DNA from: Bacteroidota bacterium
GTDB lineage: Bacteria > Bacteroidota > Bacteroidia > Bacteroidales > JAAUTT01
DNA length: 64,000 nt
Assembly (NCBI GenBank): GCA_023429135.1
Contig: JAEYWD010000101.1
Coordinates: forward strand, 7,618-71,617
Direction: 5' to 3'
The notes under the pieces were generated by a model. It did no database searches. It had not been told where the DNA came from and saw nothing but the letters and a program-made list of their open reading frames with translations. Shown piece by piece: positions 43,241 through 53,014 of this stretch. The translations under genes and the position numbers were made by a program. Positions within the stretch are counted from its first letter, which is position 1, and each line of letters opens with the position of its first letter.

Positions 43241-44365
43241 CTACAGCAGCGATTTAATAACCTGAATGAAATTTTCGATTTCATCAATCGGTGGATATAT
43301 TTTTGCTTCCACAAAGCGGTTTTGAAATGTGGAAAGGATCCTCATCAAACTTTTATCGTCCTGATAAATATATATTCCATCCAGATTATAAAAATTCCTG
43401 GCACTCTCAAAATTTAAAATAATGGGTATTCCTGCAAGCAACATTTCCGGAATCCTTGTTAAAGCTCCTGATGTAGCCGGCTGATGAATAAGAATGGCAT
43501 CGGTTTCTATAAGTTCTTGTTCTAATTCAGCATTGGTAAGTGAACCTGCTATTTTTATGTGCGAAGGAACATGTATGTCTTCCGATAAAGTTTGTGTACA
43601 AAAACCGGCAATAGTAAGGCTAATATCAGAATGATTATAAGATGAGAAAAATTGAATACGGTTCATCATTCCTATTCGGGTGGGTGGGTTATTTGCCGAC
43701 CCCATCATTAATAGTTTTAATGGCCCCAAAACCGTAGTCCTGATTTTTCGCTTCTCTTTTATTCCCCTGTAAAATACCTCAATTCCCTTTGTAGGAAAAT
43801 ACGGATAATAGTAAGCTTCGATCCCCAGTAACTTCAATAAAAGTGTTTCTTCTTTAGAGACACAAAATACTTTATCGCTGGCAGATAAATATGAGACTTC
43901 TTCGTTGAACCAATACGGAGACTTTTTCAGCGAAATGGAAGATACTTGCAAGGGAACTAAAGATTCGAGATTATGAGAAAATGCAATAATTTTTTTCTTA
44001 TACTTTTTTGCAATTACTGGAACAAAAAAATTATCATTCCTGGTGCATTCCCATAAAATGATACTGGCAGCACTCCTAAGAGAAGGGAGCAATTGTTGTT
44101 CAGTACGAATATAATCCCTAATGGCCCTGAAAACACTTTTTATATTCTTAAAATTACGAAGCGGTATTATCCTGATAATATCTATTATAACAGGTATCGC
44201 ACGTTTTATTACTATATATAATGGTATGCTTGCTGTTTCCTCCTTAATATAAATATCGGTTTCTATTCCGGCTTCCTTTAAAACTTCTGTAATTTGAGCA
44301 GTATGTCTTTCTGCTCCGTTACCGTCCTGAATAGATCTGAAATTGGTATATCGGATAATTCTCAT
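43241..44365 (-). CDS. GT4-like glycosyltransferase
   Basis: 374 residues. RYTNFRSIQDGNGAERHTAQ at the start, SIILWECTRNDNFFVPVIAK and FSHNLESLVPLQ in the acceptor domain, and a C-terminal SGALTRIPEMLLAGIPIILN support a GT-B enzyme of the GT4 superfamily. The EX7E pair is not canonical, so the exact family is less sure than for its neighbours. Confidence 0.75.
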   Translation of the reverse strand: MRIIRYTNFRSIQDGNGAERHTAQITEVLKEAGIETDIYIKEETASIPLYIVIKRAIPVIIDIIRIIPLRNFKNIKSVFRAIRDYIRTEQQLLPSLRSAASIILWECTRNDNFFVPVIAKKYKKKIIAFSHNLESLVPLQVSSISLKKSPYWFNEEVSYLSASDKVFCVSKEETLLLKLLGIEAYYYPYFPTKGIEVFYRGIKEKRKIRTTVLGPLKLLMMGSANNPPTRIGMMNRIQFFSSYNHSDISLTIAGFCTQTLSEDIHVPSHIKIAGSLTNAELEQELIETDAILIHQPATSGALTRIPEMLLAGIPIILNFESARNFYNLDGIYIYQDDKSLMRILSTFQNRFVEAKIYPPIDEIENFIQVIKSLL

Positions 44366-44417
44366 AATCGATTTGAATGATTAGATAATGTGACTGAAGC
44401 TTTTGTTTTTGAATTTA

Positions 44418-45332
44418 CTAATTCTCTCTTAACTTACTATATATGTTCTTTAAAATAACTTTGGTTCCATGGATAATTCCGGTGATTTTACATATGAAAT
44501 ACACTCTATTCCATGAAATATAGTATTTAAAAGGAAGAGCCGATAACCTTTTGTTGAAATATGTTAAAGTGATGTTTTTTAATTCTTTTTTAGAGGCCCT
44601 TCCCTTAAAATAATGATTAAACCACCCTGCATACAGAAACTCTGCTTTGACTTTTTCTTTTTCATACCTTGTCGAGGAGGTGATATTACTCCCTTCCACT
44701 AATCTCCAATTTAGGAATCCACCATTTATATTTTTAATCCCCTTTCCGTAAGAAAACATAATAATGGTTGCATCATCGGAGGACCAGGCTACCGGAAAAT
44801 CAACAAATTTATATAGGTCGAAGATTTCTCGGGTAAAAATAAACTGGGTAATGCAACTATAGATACTGCCCCTTACCCGCTGATGAAAAAATTCAAAATC
44901 AGTTTGTACCGAAGGATAGGCGTCCAACGATTTTACAATTTCACTCTTCTCATTGATGATATTTAAGTTAAACCGGTACACATCATAAATTTCGTTCCGG
45001 GTTATCTCATCGTAAAAACACCTAACCGCATTGTCCGTAACTTCATCATCATCAGAAAAAACCCAAATATAAGGCTCATTAGCCGAAAGATTTATACATC
45101 GTTCCCATTGTTTGGTAAGACTTTTCCCTCCCAGGTTTTCTTCAAACCGGCGATATTCAATTGTGATCAGGGAATTGTACTGTTCTACAATTGACCACAA
45201 ATTTTCATTGCTGGCATCGTCACCTATGTAAACTACAAAATCTTTACATGTTTGAGTAGCCAGTGAGCTAAGTGCCTGTTGCAAAAATCGGCTTTTATAG
45301 GCGGGAATAATGATTGCGAGTCTGCTATTCAA
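44418..45332 (-). CDS. glycosyltransferase family 2
   Basis: 304 residues. LAIIIPAYKSRFLQQALSSL and YIGDDASNENL form the donor-binding start of a GT-A domain; YIWVFSDDDEV is the DXD-like site (around 93). The region AWSSDDATIIMFSYG may contain the catalytic base. Cytosolic transferase in the EPS operon, 37 bases after the upstream GT4 gene. Confidence 0.87.
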   Translation of the reverse strand: MNSRLAIIIPAYKSRFLQQALSSLATQTCKDFVVYIGDDASNENLWSIVEQYNSLITIEYRRFEENLGGKSLTKQWERCINLSANEPYIWVFSDDDEVTDNAVRCFYDEITRNEIYDVYRFNLNIINEKSEIVKSLDAYPSVQTDFEFFHQRVRGSIYSCITQFIFTREIFDLYKFVDFPVAWSSDDATIIMFSYGKGIKNINGGFLNWRLVEGSNITSSTRYEKEKVKAEFLYAGWFNHYFKGRASKKELKNITLTYFNKRLSALPFKYYISWNRVYFICKITGIIHGTKVILKNIYSKLREN

Positions 45333-45369
45333 TTTTGTGAGGTTGTTAATTTTAATTTACTGGCATGCA

Positions 45370-46581
45370 TCAGCGAACTACTGATTCAATTTCATTACAT
45401 ATGTTATTGGTCAAATGTGTATTGCCCCAGTTTTGCCGAACAAATTCGCGGGCATTCTCGCCTTTATGCCTGGCCAGGTCAGCACTTACGACAAGTTCTT
45501 TTATAATTCCGGCCATCTCCACAGGCTTATATCCGTATACCAGCGTACCATTCACCCCGTCACAAATACTTTCACGGACACCTCCTTCGGCAATAGCCGT
45601 TACATAGGTTCCGCAAGCATTGCATTCCAATGGAGCCAACCCAAAAGGTTCGAGTCTGGAAGTATATATCATTACTGATGCCCTGGAAACAATACTTACC
45701 AGTTCATTATCATCAATATGATGGAAAGGCTGGAATACCACCTTTAAGTTTAAGGCCATGCTATTTAACTCTTCTAAATAGTAATTGTCCTGATCATTCC
45801 CAATCCATTTCAGCTCAGGCCTTACTTCTTGCGGAATTTTACTTATGACCTCAATTGCTTTGTGTACACCTTTATTTCTGGTGATTGAACCTAACCCAAC
45901 AACGTATCCTTCTTTAACAGTTTCGCCCGAATTGAATTTATCTACTTCAATTCCTAAATAACATACCGAAGCATCAACCCCATATGCCCTGATAATGCTT
46001 TCTCGGCTATAAAGAGAGTTGACAAGGATTTTTGTGAATTTTTTTGCAGCCGCAACTTCTTCGGACAGAAGTATTCTGTTAGCATACGATCTAAAGATGT
46101 CTTTACGAAGCCTGTTCATCCCTCGTAATGTGAATCTAAAATCGGGCAATTGCCATATGTTTGTATATTCCGAAGCTTCGTAAAGTGATCGGTTGGGCTC
46201 GCCCAGGTACACCAGTACGGGGATTTTAGCAAATAAGCTTATGTAAGGCAAATATGTAATCCGGCAGGAGTTTGCAAAAATCAAATCAAACCCACCTTGT
46301 TGTATTTCTTCAACGCACTCCTGATAGTGGGCTTTCAATAACTTTATTGTTCCAAGAATCTTTCGTATCGAATTCTTTCGCTTATTTATTTCTAAAAATT
46401 TATTTTTTAATGGTTTACAATGTTCTGTTACTATTTCGGAAAGAGGTAAATAATCCTGAGCAGCAAGGTCGGTTGTCCAGCTTTCTACATAATGTCCTTT
46501 TTCCTGAAGGCCTTTGATATGGTTATAAAGAGCCCGTTTACCACCTCCACTTGGCAAATTATGCCAAACAGCTATTTTCAT
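45370..46581 (-). CDS. glycosyltransferase family 4
   Basis: 403 residues. N-terminal IAVWHNLPSGGGKRALYNHI has the glycine-rich acceptor loop of GT4 enzymes, YVVGLGSITRNKGVHKAIE begins the C-terminal domain, and SRLEPFGLAPLECNACGTYV contains a canonical EX7E motif. All core elements are present at normal length, so a working retaining transferase is likely. Confidence 0.92.
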   Translation of the reverse strand: MKIAVWHNLPSGGGKRALYNHIKGLQEKGHYVESWTTDLAAQDYLPLSEIVTEHCKPLKNKFLEINKRKNSIRKILGTIKLLKAHYQECVEEIQQGGFDLIFANSCRITYLPYISLFAKIPVLVYLGEPNRSLYEASEYTNIWQLPDFRFTLRGMNRLRKDIFRSYANRILLSEEVAAAKKFTKILVNSLYSRESIIRAYGVDASVCYLGIEVDKFNSGETVKEGYVVGLGSITRNKGVHKAIEVISKIPQEVRPELKWIGNDQDNYYLEELNSMALNLKVVFQPFHHIDDNELVSIVSRASVMIYTSRLEPFGLAPLECNACGTYVTAIAEGGVRESICDGVNGTLVYGYKPVEMAGIIKELVVSADLARHKGENAREFVRQNWGNTHLTNNICNEIESVVR

Positions 46582-46614
46582 ATGCTCATTTTTATTAGTT
46601 AGGCGAATGCTTTT

Positions 46615-47397
46615 CTAATGTTTTATAGTTTTCAGTTTTCGAAAATGCTCAATAAAGAACATGACTAACTTTATGTACTTTTTATTTCTGAACTTCTCAA
46701 AGTTTTCGTAATCGGTCAAAAAAAGAGGAAAATATTTTTGTAAGGCTTTTCTGCGTTCATCTGCCTGAAATTTAATAAATCCCGGATTGTTGCTTAAACC
46801 GGTTTTGTCGTATACAGCAATAAAATTGTCGATCCGCTTAAAAGAGCAATTGTGCCTGCACGCAGCAAGAACAATAAAAAGCCAGTCGGACACTATTTTG
46901 TAACTCTCATCATATAGCCCGATATTGTTGAATAGTTCTCGTTTTATAAAAGTACATTGATGTGGAACATGGTACTTCATTAAGGCCGAAAAAGAAAAGT
47001 ATTTAACATCCAAACAACCATCCTCGACAAATTTATCCCCCTCCTGAACTAATTGATGCCCGTATACAACATCTTCATTAAATTCCTGTTTGAAACATTC
47101 GCTTAGTACAGTGTTCCCATAAAGCCAGTCGCCGCTGTTTAAGAAAAGACAATATTTCCCGGAAGCCATTTTAATACCTTTGTTCATGGCATTATAAATA
47201 CCATCATCTTCTTCACTTTTCCAGAAATTGATTTTCCCGGAATATTTTCTGATAACATCAATACTGCCATCGTTGGAACCACCATCCACTACAATGTATT
47301 CAAAGTTCTCAAAGTCCTGGCAGGTTACACTTTGAATTGTTTTCTCCAAACCGATAACATTGTTTAGGTTAATGGTAATAATGGACAATAAGGTCAT
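46615..47397 (-). CDS. glycosyltransferase family 2 (WcaE-like)
   Basis: 260 residues. LSIITINLNNVIGLEKTIQS, VDGGSNDGSIDVI and the sequence SEEDDGIYNAMNKGIKMASG match the WcaE/PGL-type GT2 subgroup; FLNSGDWLY holds the metal-binding residue. Short but complete GT-A domain. It lies 33 bases upstream of the GT4 gene ending at 45370 and 22 bases after the GT4 gene at 47420. Confidence 0.9.
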   Translation of the reverse strand: MTLLSIITINLNNVIGLEKTIQSVTCQDFENFEYIVVDGGSNDGSIDVIRKYSGKINFWKSEEDDGIYNAMNKGIKMASGKYCLFLNSGDWLYGNTVLSECFKQEFNEDVVYGHQLVQEGDKFVEDGCLDVKYFSFSALMKYHVPHQCTFIKRELFNNIGLYDESYKIVSDWLFIVLAACRHNCSFKRIDNFIAVYDKTGLSNNPGFIKFQADERRKALQKYFPLFLTDYENFEKFRNKKYIKLVMFFIEHFRKLKTIKH

Positions 47398-47419
47398 ATA
47401 GCCGGTAAGATATAGTTTA

Positions 47420-48568
47420 TTAAATCAAATTTCTATACACCATAGTTGTTTCAAGGGCAGCTTTTTCCCAAGAAAAACAATCCAATCGTAATAATCCCTT
47501 CTCAATTAATTGCTTCCTTAACGATTCGTTACTCGAAATATTTAGCACTGCATTTCTGATTTCGCTTCTTGATTTTGGATTGAAATAAACCGCTGCATCG
47601 GTTGCAATTTCGGGAAAGCAACTAGTGTTTGAAAGCAATACCGGGCACTTATTTGAAAAAGCTTCTACTATAGGAATTCCAAAGCCCTCATAAAGAGAAG
47701 GAAATACCAAGGCAATGGCATTCTGATATAGAAAAGATAATTCCGCGTCATTCACAAAACAATGAAAAACCCGATCAGAAATATTAAGATAGTTAAAAAG
47801 TTTAATTTCATCAGGATCGAAGGGAGCTCCGGTACAAACAAGATTCAGATCGGAACTAACCAGGATATCGGAAACAGAATGCAAAAAAAACAGGAAATTC
47901 TTATAAAGATCTCTGGATCCAACAAACAACAGATATCTGCCGGGTACTTTTATATTAATTAAACTTTGGTTTGGAACAGAACAAGCACCATGATAAATTA
48001 CCGAAATCTTATCTGAGTTTATCCCCCAGATCTCCATAATATCTTTCTTGGTATTTTCAGATACAGCTATAATATGATGCGCTTTAAAGGCCAATTCCTT
48101 TTTAGTAAATGTATCTTTATAGGCAATTGGAAAAAATTCGGGAAGCTTTTCCAGAATCATATCGTGAATGGTCAATACAAAGGGTTTTGTGCCGATATAG
48201 TCCAGAAAATAGTTATCGTAATAAGTTGGATGAAAAATATCAAAATCCTGACTTTTAAGAAGTTCAACAGAATATTGTTTATTTCTTTCAAAGCTATTAA
48301 AATACCGCGATGGAAAAGTTTTATTTAAAAGTTTCAAGGTAGTCCCCCTGCCAGGAAATTTTTTACCGTTAAATAGCTTCTGGCGTTGATCAATCAATGG
48401 CAATACTGGAGTTAACACCTTCTCAGTTAAATACCTGTTATTGGAATATTTTATCCCAATTTGGCAATGGACATCGGCTGATAAATTGTTAATTACTTCA
48501 GCAAAATACCGGGTTATTCCACCAAAGTTTTGTATTTCAAAATACTGGTGATCAAATAAAACTTTCAT
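47420..48568 (-). CDS. glycosyltransferase family 4 (mannosyltransferase-like)
   Basis: 382 residues. NFGGITRYFAEVINNL is the acceptor loop, TIHDMILEKLPEFFP and HHIIAVSENTKKDIMEIWG are typical of the MtfB/WbaZ-type GT4 group, YLLFVGSRDLYKNF starts the donor domain, and SLYEGFGIPIVEAFSNKCPV has an intact EX7E motif. The start overlaps the upstream GT2 gene by 17 bases. Confidence 0.93.
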   Translation of the reverse strand: MKVLFDHQYFEIQNFGGITRYFAEVINNLSADVHCQIGIKYSNNRYLTEKVLTPVLPLIDQRQKLFNGKKFPGRGTTLKLLNKTFPSRYFNSFERNKQYSVELLKSQDFDIFHPTYYDNYFLDYIGTKPFVLTIHDMILEKLPEFFPIAYKDTFTKKELAFKAHHIIAVSENTKKDIMEIWGINSDKISVIYHGACSVPNQSLINIKVPGRYLLFVGSRDLYKNFLFFLHSVSDILVSSDLNLVCTGAPFDPDEIKLFNYLNISDRVFHCFVNDAELSFLYQNAIALVFPSLYEGFGIPIVEAFSNKCPVLLSNTSCFPEIATDAAVYFNPKSRSEIRNAVLNISSNESLRKQLIEKGLLRLDCFSWEKAALETTMVYRNLI

Positions 48569-49490
48569 TAATTAATTTTTTTAGGCCTTTACGAAGAACC
48601 GATCTCAACATTCCAGTTTTTTTTGGTGATAACCATAGATTCGGGTTAAATCCAAGCTCACGGATATCTTTTTCAGTTTCGCTATTATAGTAACCCTTGT
48701 CGTCAAACTGATTATAGTAACGCATATAAAATTTGCAGCACGCCAGCCGAGCTCTTCTCGATTTAGAAAAGGAAAGGATAATATCTCTCATAACCCTGGT
48801 AGAAGTAATTTGCGACACCGCTGCTGCGGCATCTCTTCGCTGGCTCAAGCCTTCTTCCGGTATCCGGTAATAAACAATTGCATTTGAGCAATACAGAACT
48901 TTGCTACACTGCGACACTATTCTGAAAAAAAACTCACCATCATCATTTAATGAGATTTTCTCGTTCCACCCCCCTGATTGCGCAATAAGACTTCTCGGCG
49001 TCAGCCACATACTGGTTTGAGTGCCAAAAGAATAATCAAAAATATCGATTAATAGCTCAAATCCAGGAGCATAACTGGTAGAAATTAAACGACAATTCGG
49101 GAAATATAACCCCGAAATTATATTGCCTGTGAAATACAAAAAGTTACAAACAACAATGCTTTTCTCATTTTCTTGCTCCAAATGCAGCTTCATTTGGTTC
49201 TCGATCTTATTGGGCGAAAGAAGGTCATCAGCATCAAGATACTGAATCATATCGCCCGTACTTTGAGCAAAGGCAAAATTTCTCGCAGCGCTTGCCCCTT
49301 TGTTTGTTTGCCTGAAAACCCTGACAATATCCGATTCAAAAGATTTAGCAATATCGAAAGTGTTATCTTTCGACCCATCGTCAACAACTATTATTTCTTT
49401 ATTTGTCCAGGTCTGTCCAATGGCACATTGAATGGTTTCAGCTATATATCTTTCAGCATTGTAAGCTGGAATTAAAATGGAAACTTTCAT
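48552..49490 (-). CDS. glycosyltransferase family 2
   Basis: 312 residues. KVSILIPAYNAERYIAETIQ, VDDGSKDNTFDIA and QYLDADDLLSPNK are the classical GT2 motifs, with ADD as the metal site (around 88). The middle region (SGGWNEKISLNDDGEFFFRI) likely holds the catalytic Asp. A 158-base gap separates it from the upstream GT2 gene; it may contain a secondary promoter but none was identified. Confidence 0.9.
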   Translation of the reverse strand: MKVSILIPAYNAERYIAETIQCAIGQTWTNKEIIVVDDGSKDNTFDIAKSFESDIVRVFRQTNKGASAARNFAFAQSTGDMIQYLDADDLLSPNKIENQMKLHLEQENEKSIVVCNFLYFTGNIISGLYFPNCRLISTSYAPGFELLIDIFDYSFGTQTSMWLTPRSLIAQSGGWNEKISLNDDGEFFFRIVSQCSKVLYCSNAIVYYRIPEEGLSQRRDAAAAVSQITSTRVMRDIILSFSKSRRARLACCKFYMRYYNQFDDKGYYNSETEKDIRELGFNPNLWLSPKKTGMLRSVLRKGLKKLINESFI

Positions 49491-49648
49491 ATGCTATATT
49501 CTGTTATGGAAATAGAGCACACTGTTAATTGTAGAGCACCCTTTTATAACCTCTGTTTAAGTCTGTTAATATCACCTATAATTAGGAGGTATATCCTTCA
49601 ATTTCGTTTTAAAATTGCCTTACAAGACCTGCATTTAACCTTCAGCTT

Positions 49649-50635
49649 CTAATTTTTGATAAATTTTACAATTAACTTGCCACATAATAAGTAAGCTTTA
49701 TATAGCAAATTCCGTGGATATGATTTTTTTAGATATCGCAAACAAATTAATTGTTGAGACAAGACAATGTTTGATTTAAATAAGCAATAAAGGTTATAAT
49801 ATTCAGCTCTTGCGGTTTCAAGTCCTTTGGTGTTATAAACGGTAATGGCTCTATAATATAATTCAAAAGATTTTACCCACATCCAGGCTTTAAATGCACC
49901 ATTCTGGTGGTTTACCAACCGAATAAGTGAATCGGCAATAAAAATATTATCATTGATCTTCTTAAGACTAACGGACGAATTCATGATTGACTGGTCGCGC
50001 TGCAAGTAATAATAAAACGGAAAGCTGATACAATTAACTCTTTGAGCATTCATTAAAACCAGTGGAGTCCATAATTCATCTTCGTTAATTAACTTATCGG
50101 TAAAACGAAGTCCTTTTTCAAGTAAAAAAGTTCTTTTATAAATCTGGTTGCATGCCATAGGTGCATAACAGCCATGTTTTTTCAAAGCAACAAAATACTC
50201 TTTACCGGATTTTATTCCAACGGTTTCGAATAATTCAGGTCTTTTATATATCAGATGTACTTCGTTTTTAGAATAATAAAATAATGTATCGGCAATTAAA
50301 AGATCAAGGTTTTCTTCATTGGCTTTATTATATAGAACTTCAAGAGCTTCGTTTTCTAGCCAATCATCGCCGTCTAAGAAAAGTATATACTCGCCCGTAG
50401 CCAGGTCCAAACCCTTGTTTCGGGCGGAAGACAAACCACCATTACTCTTATTTTCTATTTTAATCTGAGAGTTTTGACTATATTTCTTTAATATTTCCTC
50501 TGTATCATCAGTAGAGCCATCATTTATAATTATAATCTCGAAATTTTGTAACGATTGCGACAAAACCGAATTAACAGCTACCTGTATATAATGGCTTATA
50601 TTATAGCAAGGTATAATAACGGAAACAAAAGGCAT
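49649..50635 (-). CDS. glycosyltransferase family 2
   Basis: 328 residues. FVSVIIPCYNISHYIQVAVN, INDGSTDDTEEIL and ILFLDGDDWLENEAL form a complete GT-A donor site; SSARNKGLDLATGEY is also characteristic. The sequence INEDELWTPLVLMNA (around 185) fits the catalytic ED motif of this subgroup. Four bases separate it from the upstream GT2 gene. Confidence 0.92.
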   Translation of the reverse strand: MPFVSVIIPCYNISHYIQVAVNSVLSQSLQNFEIIIINDGSTDDTEEILKKYSQNSQIKIENKSNGGLSSARNKGLDLATGEYILFLDGDDWLENEALEVLYNKANEENLDLLIADTLFYYSKNEVHLIYKRPELFETVGIKSGKEYFVALKKHGCYAPMACNQIYKRTFLLEKGLRFTDKLINEDELWTPLVLMNAQRVNCISFPFYYYLQRDQSIMNSSVSLKKINDNIFIADSLIRLVNHQNGAFKAWMWVKSFELYYRAITVYNTKGLETARAEYYNLYCLFKSNIVLSQQLICLRYLKKSYPRNLLYKAYLLCGKLIVKFIKN

Positions 50636-50639
50636 TTTA

Positions 50640-51623
50640 CTAACCTCTTAGTTTTATAAAAAATAATCTTATTTTAAAAGCAAGTAATAACGAAATGCTC
50701 TTCTTATATTCGGGATGGTTCCTAAAGCTTTTATCAATTTTATTAACTTTAATTAAGCTGAGAAGATAGCTTAATTTCAGTAAGTTTTTTTGAGGAAGTT
50801 TTTCGTAATCGGAAAGAAATGAATAAACGTAGGTAGACATTAAAATCGATAGTGTTTTTTTATACTTTTTCAAACTTCCATGATCAATCAACAACCTTTG
50901 AATTTCATGAAAAAAGTTTACCTGTCTGTCAACACGTGCAAAAGTCTCTTCTGAATTAGTTACTTCATACTTATTCCAATGATAAAAGCCTTTATTAAGA
51001 AATTCAATTTTATCTGTGATTAAGAAAAACTTCAGGTTAAATAGTGAATCTTCCTCGCAATATATTCTCCTATCGGGAAAATATATTTGGTTTTCACTGA
51101 TAATTTCCCTTTTGTATATAGAAGCCCACACACTTTTAGCTAGAAAATTAGAATTTGTGGATGCCCACATAGGTAAAATCAAGGATTTTATGATACCTCC
51201 CTGCCTGGGATCATCATATCGATGATATTCCTGAATTCCAGGACGTTCAATATAAGAATTGCTGAAAACACATTCGGCATTTTTTGCTTTAGCAAGATTG
51301 AACAATTCTTCATACATATAAGGCTCACACCAATCGTCATGATCAGAAAAACCGATATATTCCCCATGAGCCATACGCAAGCCAACATTGCGCGACTCGG
51401 AAATGTTAAGATTTGTTGTATTAAAAACTGCTTTTATCCTGCTATCTTTTTCAAGGAACCTTTTAACAACTAATTCACTACCATCGGTGGGGCAATCGAC
51501 AACACATATTATTTCAATATTTGCAAGTGTCTGGCTTATGAGCCCATATAAGCACTTTTCCAGATATTTACCTGCGTTATATATAGGTACAATTATTGAA
51601 ACAGATGGTTGAGAACTGTTCAT
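50640..51623 (-). CDS. glycosyltransferase family 2
   Basis: 327 residues. SVSIIVPIYNAGKYLEKCLY, VVDCPTDGSELVV and GFSDHDDWCEPYMYE give the GT2 signature with DHDD as metal-binding loop; IYCEEDSLFNLKFFL holds a likely catalytic Glu-Asp. It is the first glycosyltransferase after the ABC exporter genes in the transcription order. Confidence 0.92.
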   Translation of the reverse strand: MNSSQPSVSIIVPIYNAGKYLEKCLYGLISQTLANIEIICVVDCPTDGSELVVKRFLEKDSRIKAVFNTTNLNISESRNVGLRMAHGEYIGFSDHDDWCEPYMYEELFNLAKAKNAECVFSNSYIERPGIQEYHRYDDPRQGGIIKSLILPMWASTNSNFLAKSVWASIYKREIISENQIYFPDRRIYCEEDSLFNLKFFLITDKIEFLNKGFYHWNKYEVTNSEETFARVDRQVNFFHEIQRLLIDHGSLKKYKKTLSILMSTYVYSFLSDYEKLPQKNLLKLSYLLSLIKVNKIDKSFRNHPEYKKSISLLLAFKIRLFFIKLRG

Positions 51624-51679
51624 TGAGTATAGACTTTGATTTAAATGGGCAAAATATTCTTAAATAATCAAGTAACTGT

Positions 51680-52978
51680 TCAATTTGAAATCCGGACTAT
51701 TTTGTCCCACTTTAACATGGGTCTTATAACACCGGGAATATGACCTGTATATGTTTCGCCTCTTACGGTATCTGGACTGTTTCTGTCAAGTACGTTAAAA
51801 GCAACTGGGTTATAATCGTGAAAATGAATGACAAAAGGATTATAAGACATAGCTGCTACTCCACAAATCATTAATCCTTCGGTTAACATATTTTCGGGCA
51901 GCCAAATAACTGACCTGTAGGTTCCCTTATTATATACTTGTTCTTTATTACAATTGTCATGCGAGCTAAGTATGTGAATTTCTTTATTATTATATAAATT
52001 GAAGCTACATACTAGTTTTGAATTATCGTTAAGTACATTAAATTCAAACTCAACACCAACTCTCTGGTCGATAGGTGTATTTTGAATGGAGCTATAATGT
52101 TCATCAATAACCCTTACAGATCTCAATCTCACAACCTCATCGCCGGGAGCATCTTTTGCATCATACACTTTGTAGCTGCTGGTTTTTGATACTTCAGTAA
52201 TGTAGTAATCAACAATTTCTTCAGTTTTGCCGGTCATGGCAATTCTGCCTTTTTCCAGCAAAATACAGGAACTACATAGTCTGAGAATGGATTCCATATT
52301 ATGACTTACGAAGAGAACAGTTCTTCCTTCACCTGTACTTACTTCCTTAATTTTTCCTATGGCTTTTTTCTGGAATTCAACATCGCCCACAGCCAGTACT
52401 TCATCAACCACCAGAATTTCAGGATCCAGAAAGGCAGCAATAGCAAACCCTAAACGCACACTCATTCCACTTGAGTAACGTTTAACGGGAGTGTCAATGT
52501 ACCTCTCGCAACCAGAGAACTCAATTATTTCCTCAAGTTTCCGGTTAATTTCATTCTTTCTCATTCCAAGAATTGCTCCGTTTAAGAAGATATTCTCTTT
52601 CCCGGTTAGTTCGGGGTTAAATCCTGTTCCAACTTCCAGCAATGAGCCAATACGGCCACGGTATGTAATTGATCCGGTTGTAGGGGCTGTAACTTTACTG
52701 AGGATTTTCAGCAGGGTACTTTTTCCCGCACCATTTTTACCTATAATGCCTAGAACTTCACCCTGAGGAACCTCAAAATTAATATCCTTTAAAGCCCATA
52801 CATATTCACTGCTTCCTTTTACAGCCCTGTCATTAATCTCACCAATTTTAAGGTAAGGATCCTCTTTCCCCCTCATATAATGCCACCAGCGGTTAATATC
52901 GTGGAGTAGAGTTCCTGTGCCAACCAGGCCCAGGCGATATTGTTTGGAAAGATTTTCTACTTTTATTGCAGGAACCAT
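51680..52978 (-). CDS. wzt: polysaccharide ABC transporter ATP-binding protein (Wzt-like)
   Basis: 432 residues. The ATPase domain (about 1-255) has Walker A GIIGKNGAGKSTLLKI, signature YSSGMSVRLGFAIA and Walker B PEILVVDEVLAVGD, in the TagH/Wzt subgroup (PTTGSITYRGRIGSLLEVGTG). The C-terminal 170 residues are a beta-rich Wzt_C-type domain that in known systems binds the end of the finished glycan before export. It pairs with the permease encoded 36 bases upstream and powers glycan transfer across the inner membrane. Confidence 0.93.
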   Translation of the reverse strand: MVPAIKVENLSKQYRLGLVGTGTLLHDINRWWHYMRGKEDPYLKIGEINDRAVKGSSEYVWALKDINFEVPQGEVLGIIGKNGAGKSTLLKILSKVTAPTTGSITYRGRIGSLLEVGTGFNPELTGKENIFLNGAILGMRKNEINRKLEEIIEFSGCERYIDTPVKRYSSGMSVRLGFAIAAFLDPEILVVDEVLAVGDVEFQKKAIGKIKEVSTGEGRTVLFVSHNMESILRLCSSCILLEKGRIAMTGKTEEIVDYYITEVSKTSSYKVYDAKDAPGDEVVRLRSVRVIDEHYSSIQNTPIDQRVGVEFEFNVLNDNSKLVCSFNLYNNKEIHILSSHDNCNKEQVYNKGTYRSVIWLPENMLTEGLMICGVAAMSYNPFVIHFHDYNPVAFNVLDRNSPDTVRGETYTGHIPGVIRPMLKWDKIVRISN

Positions 52979-53014
52979 TTTACAATAAATTATAATAATT
53001 AGTTTATGTTCATA

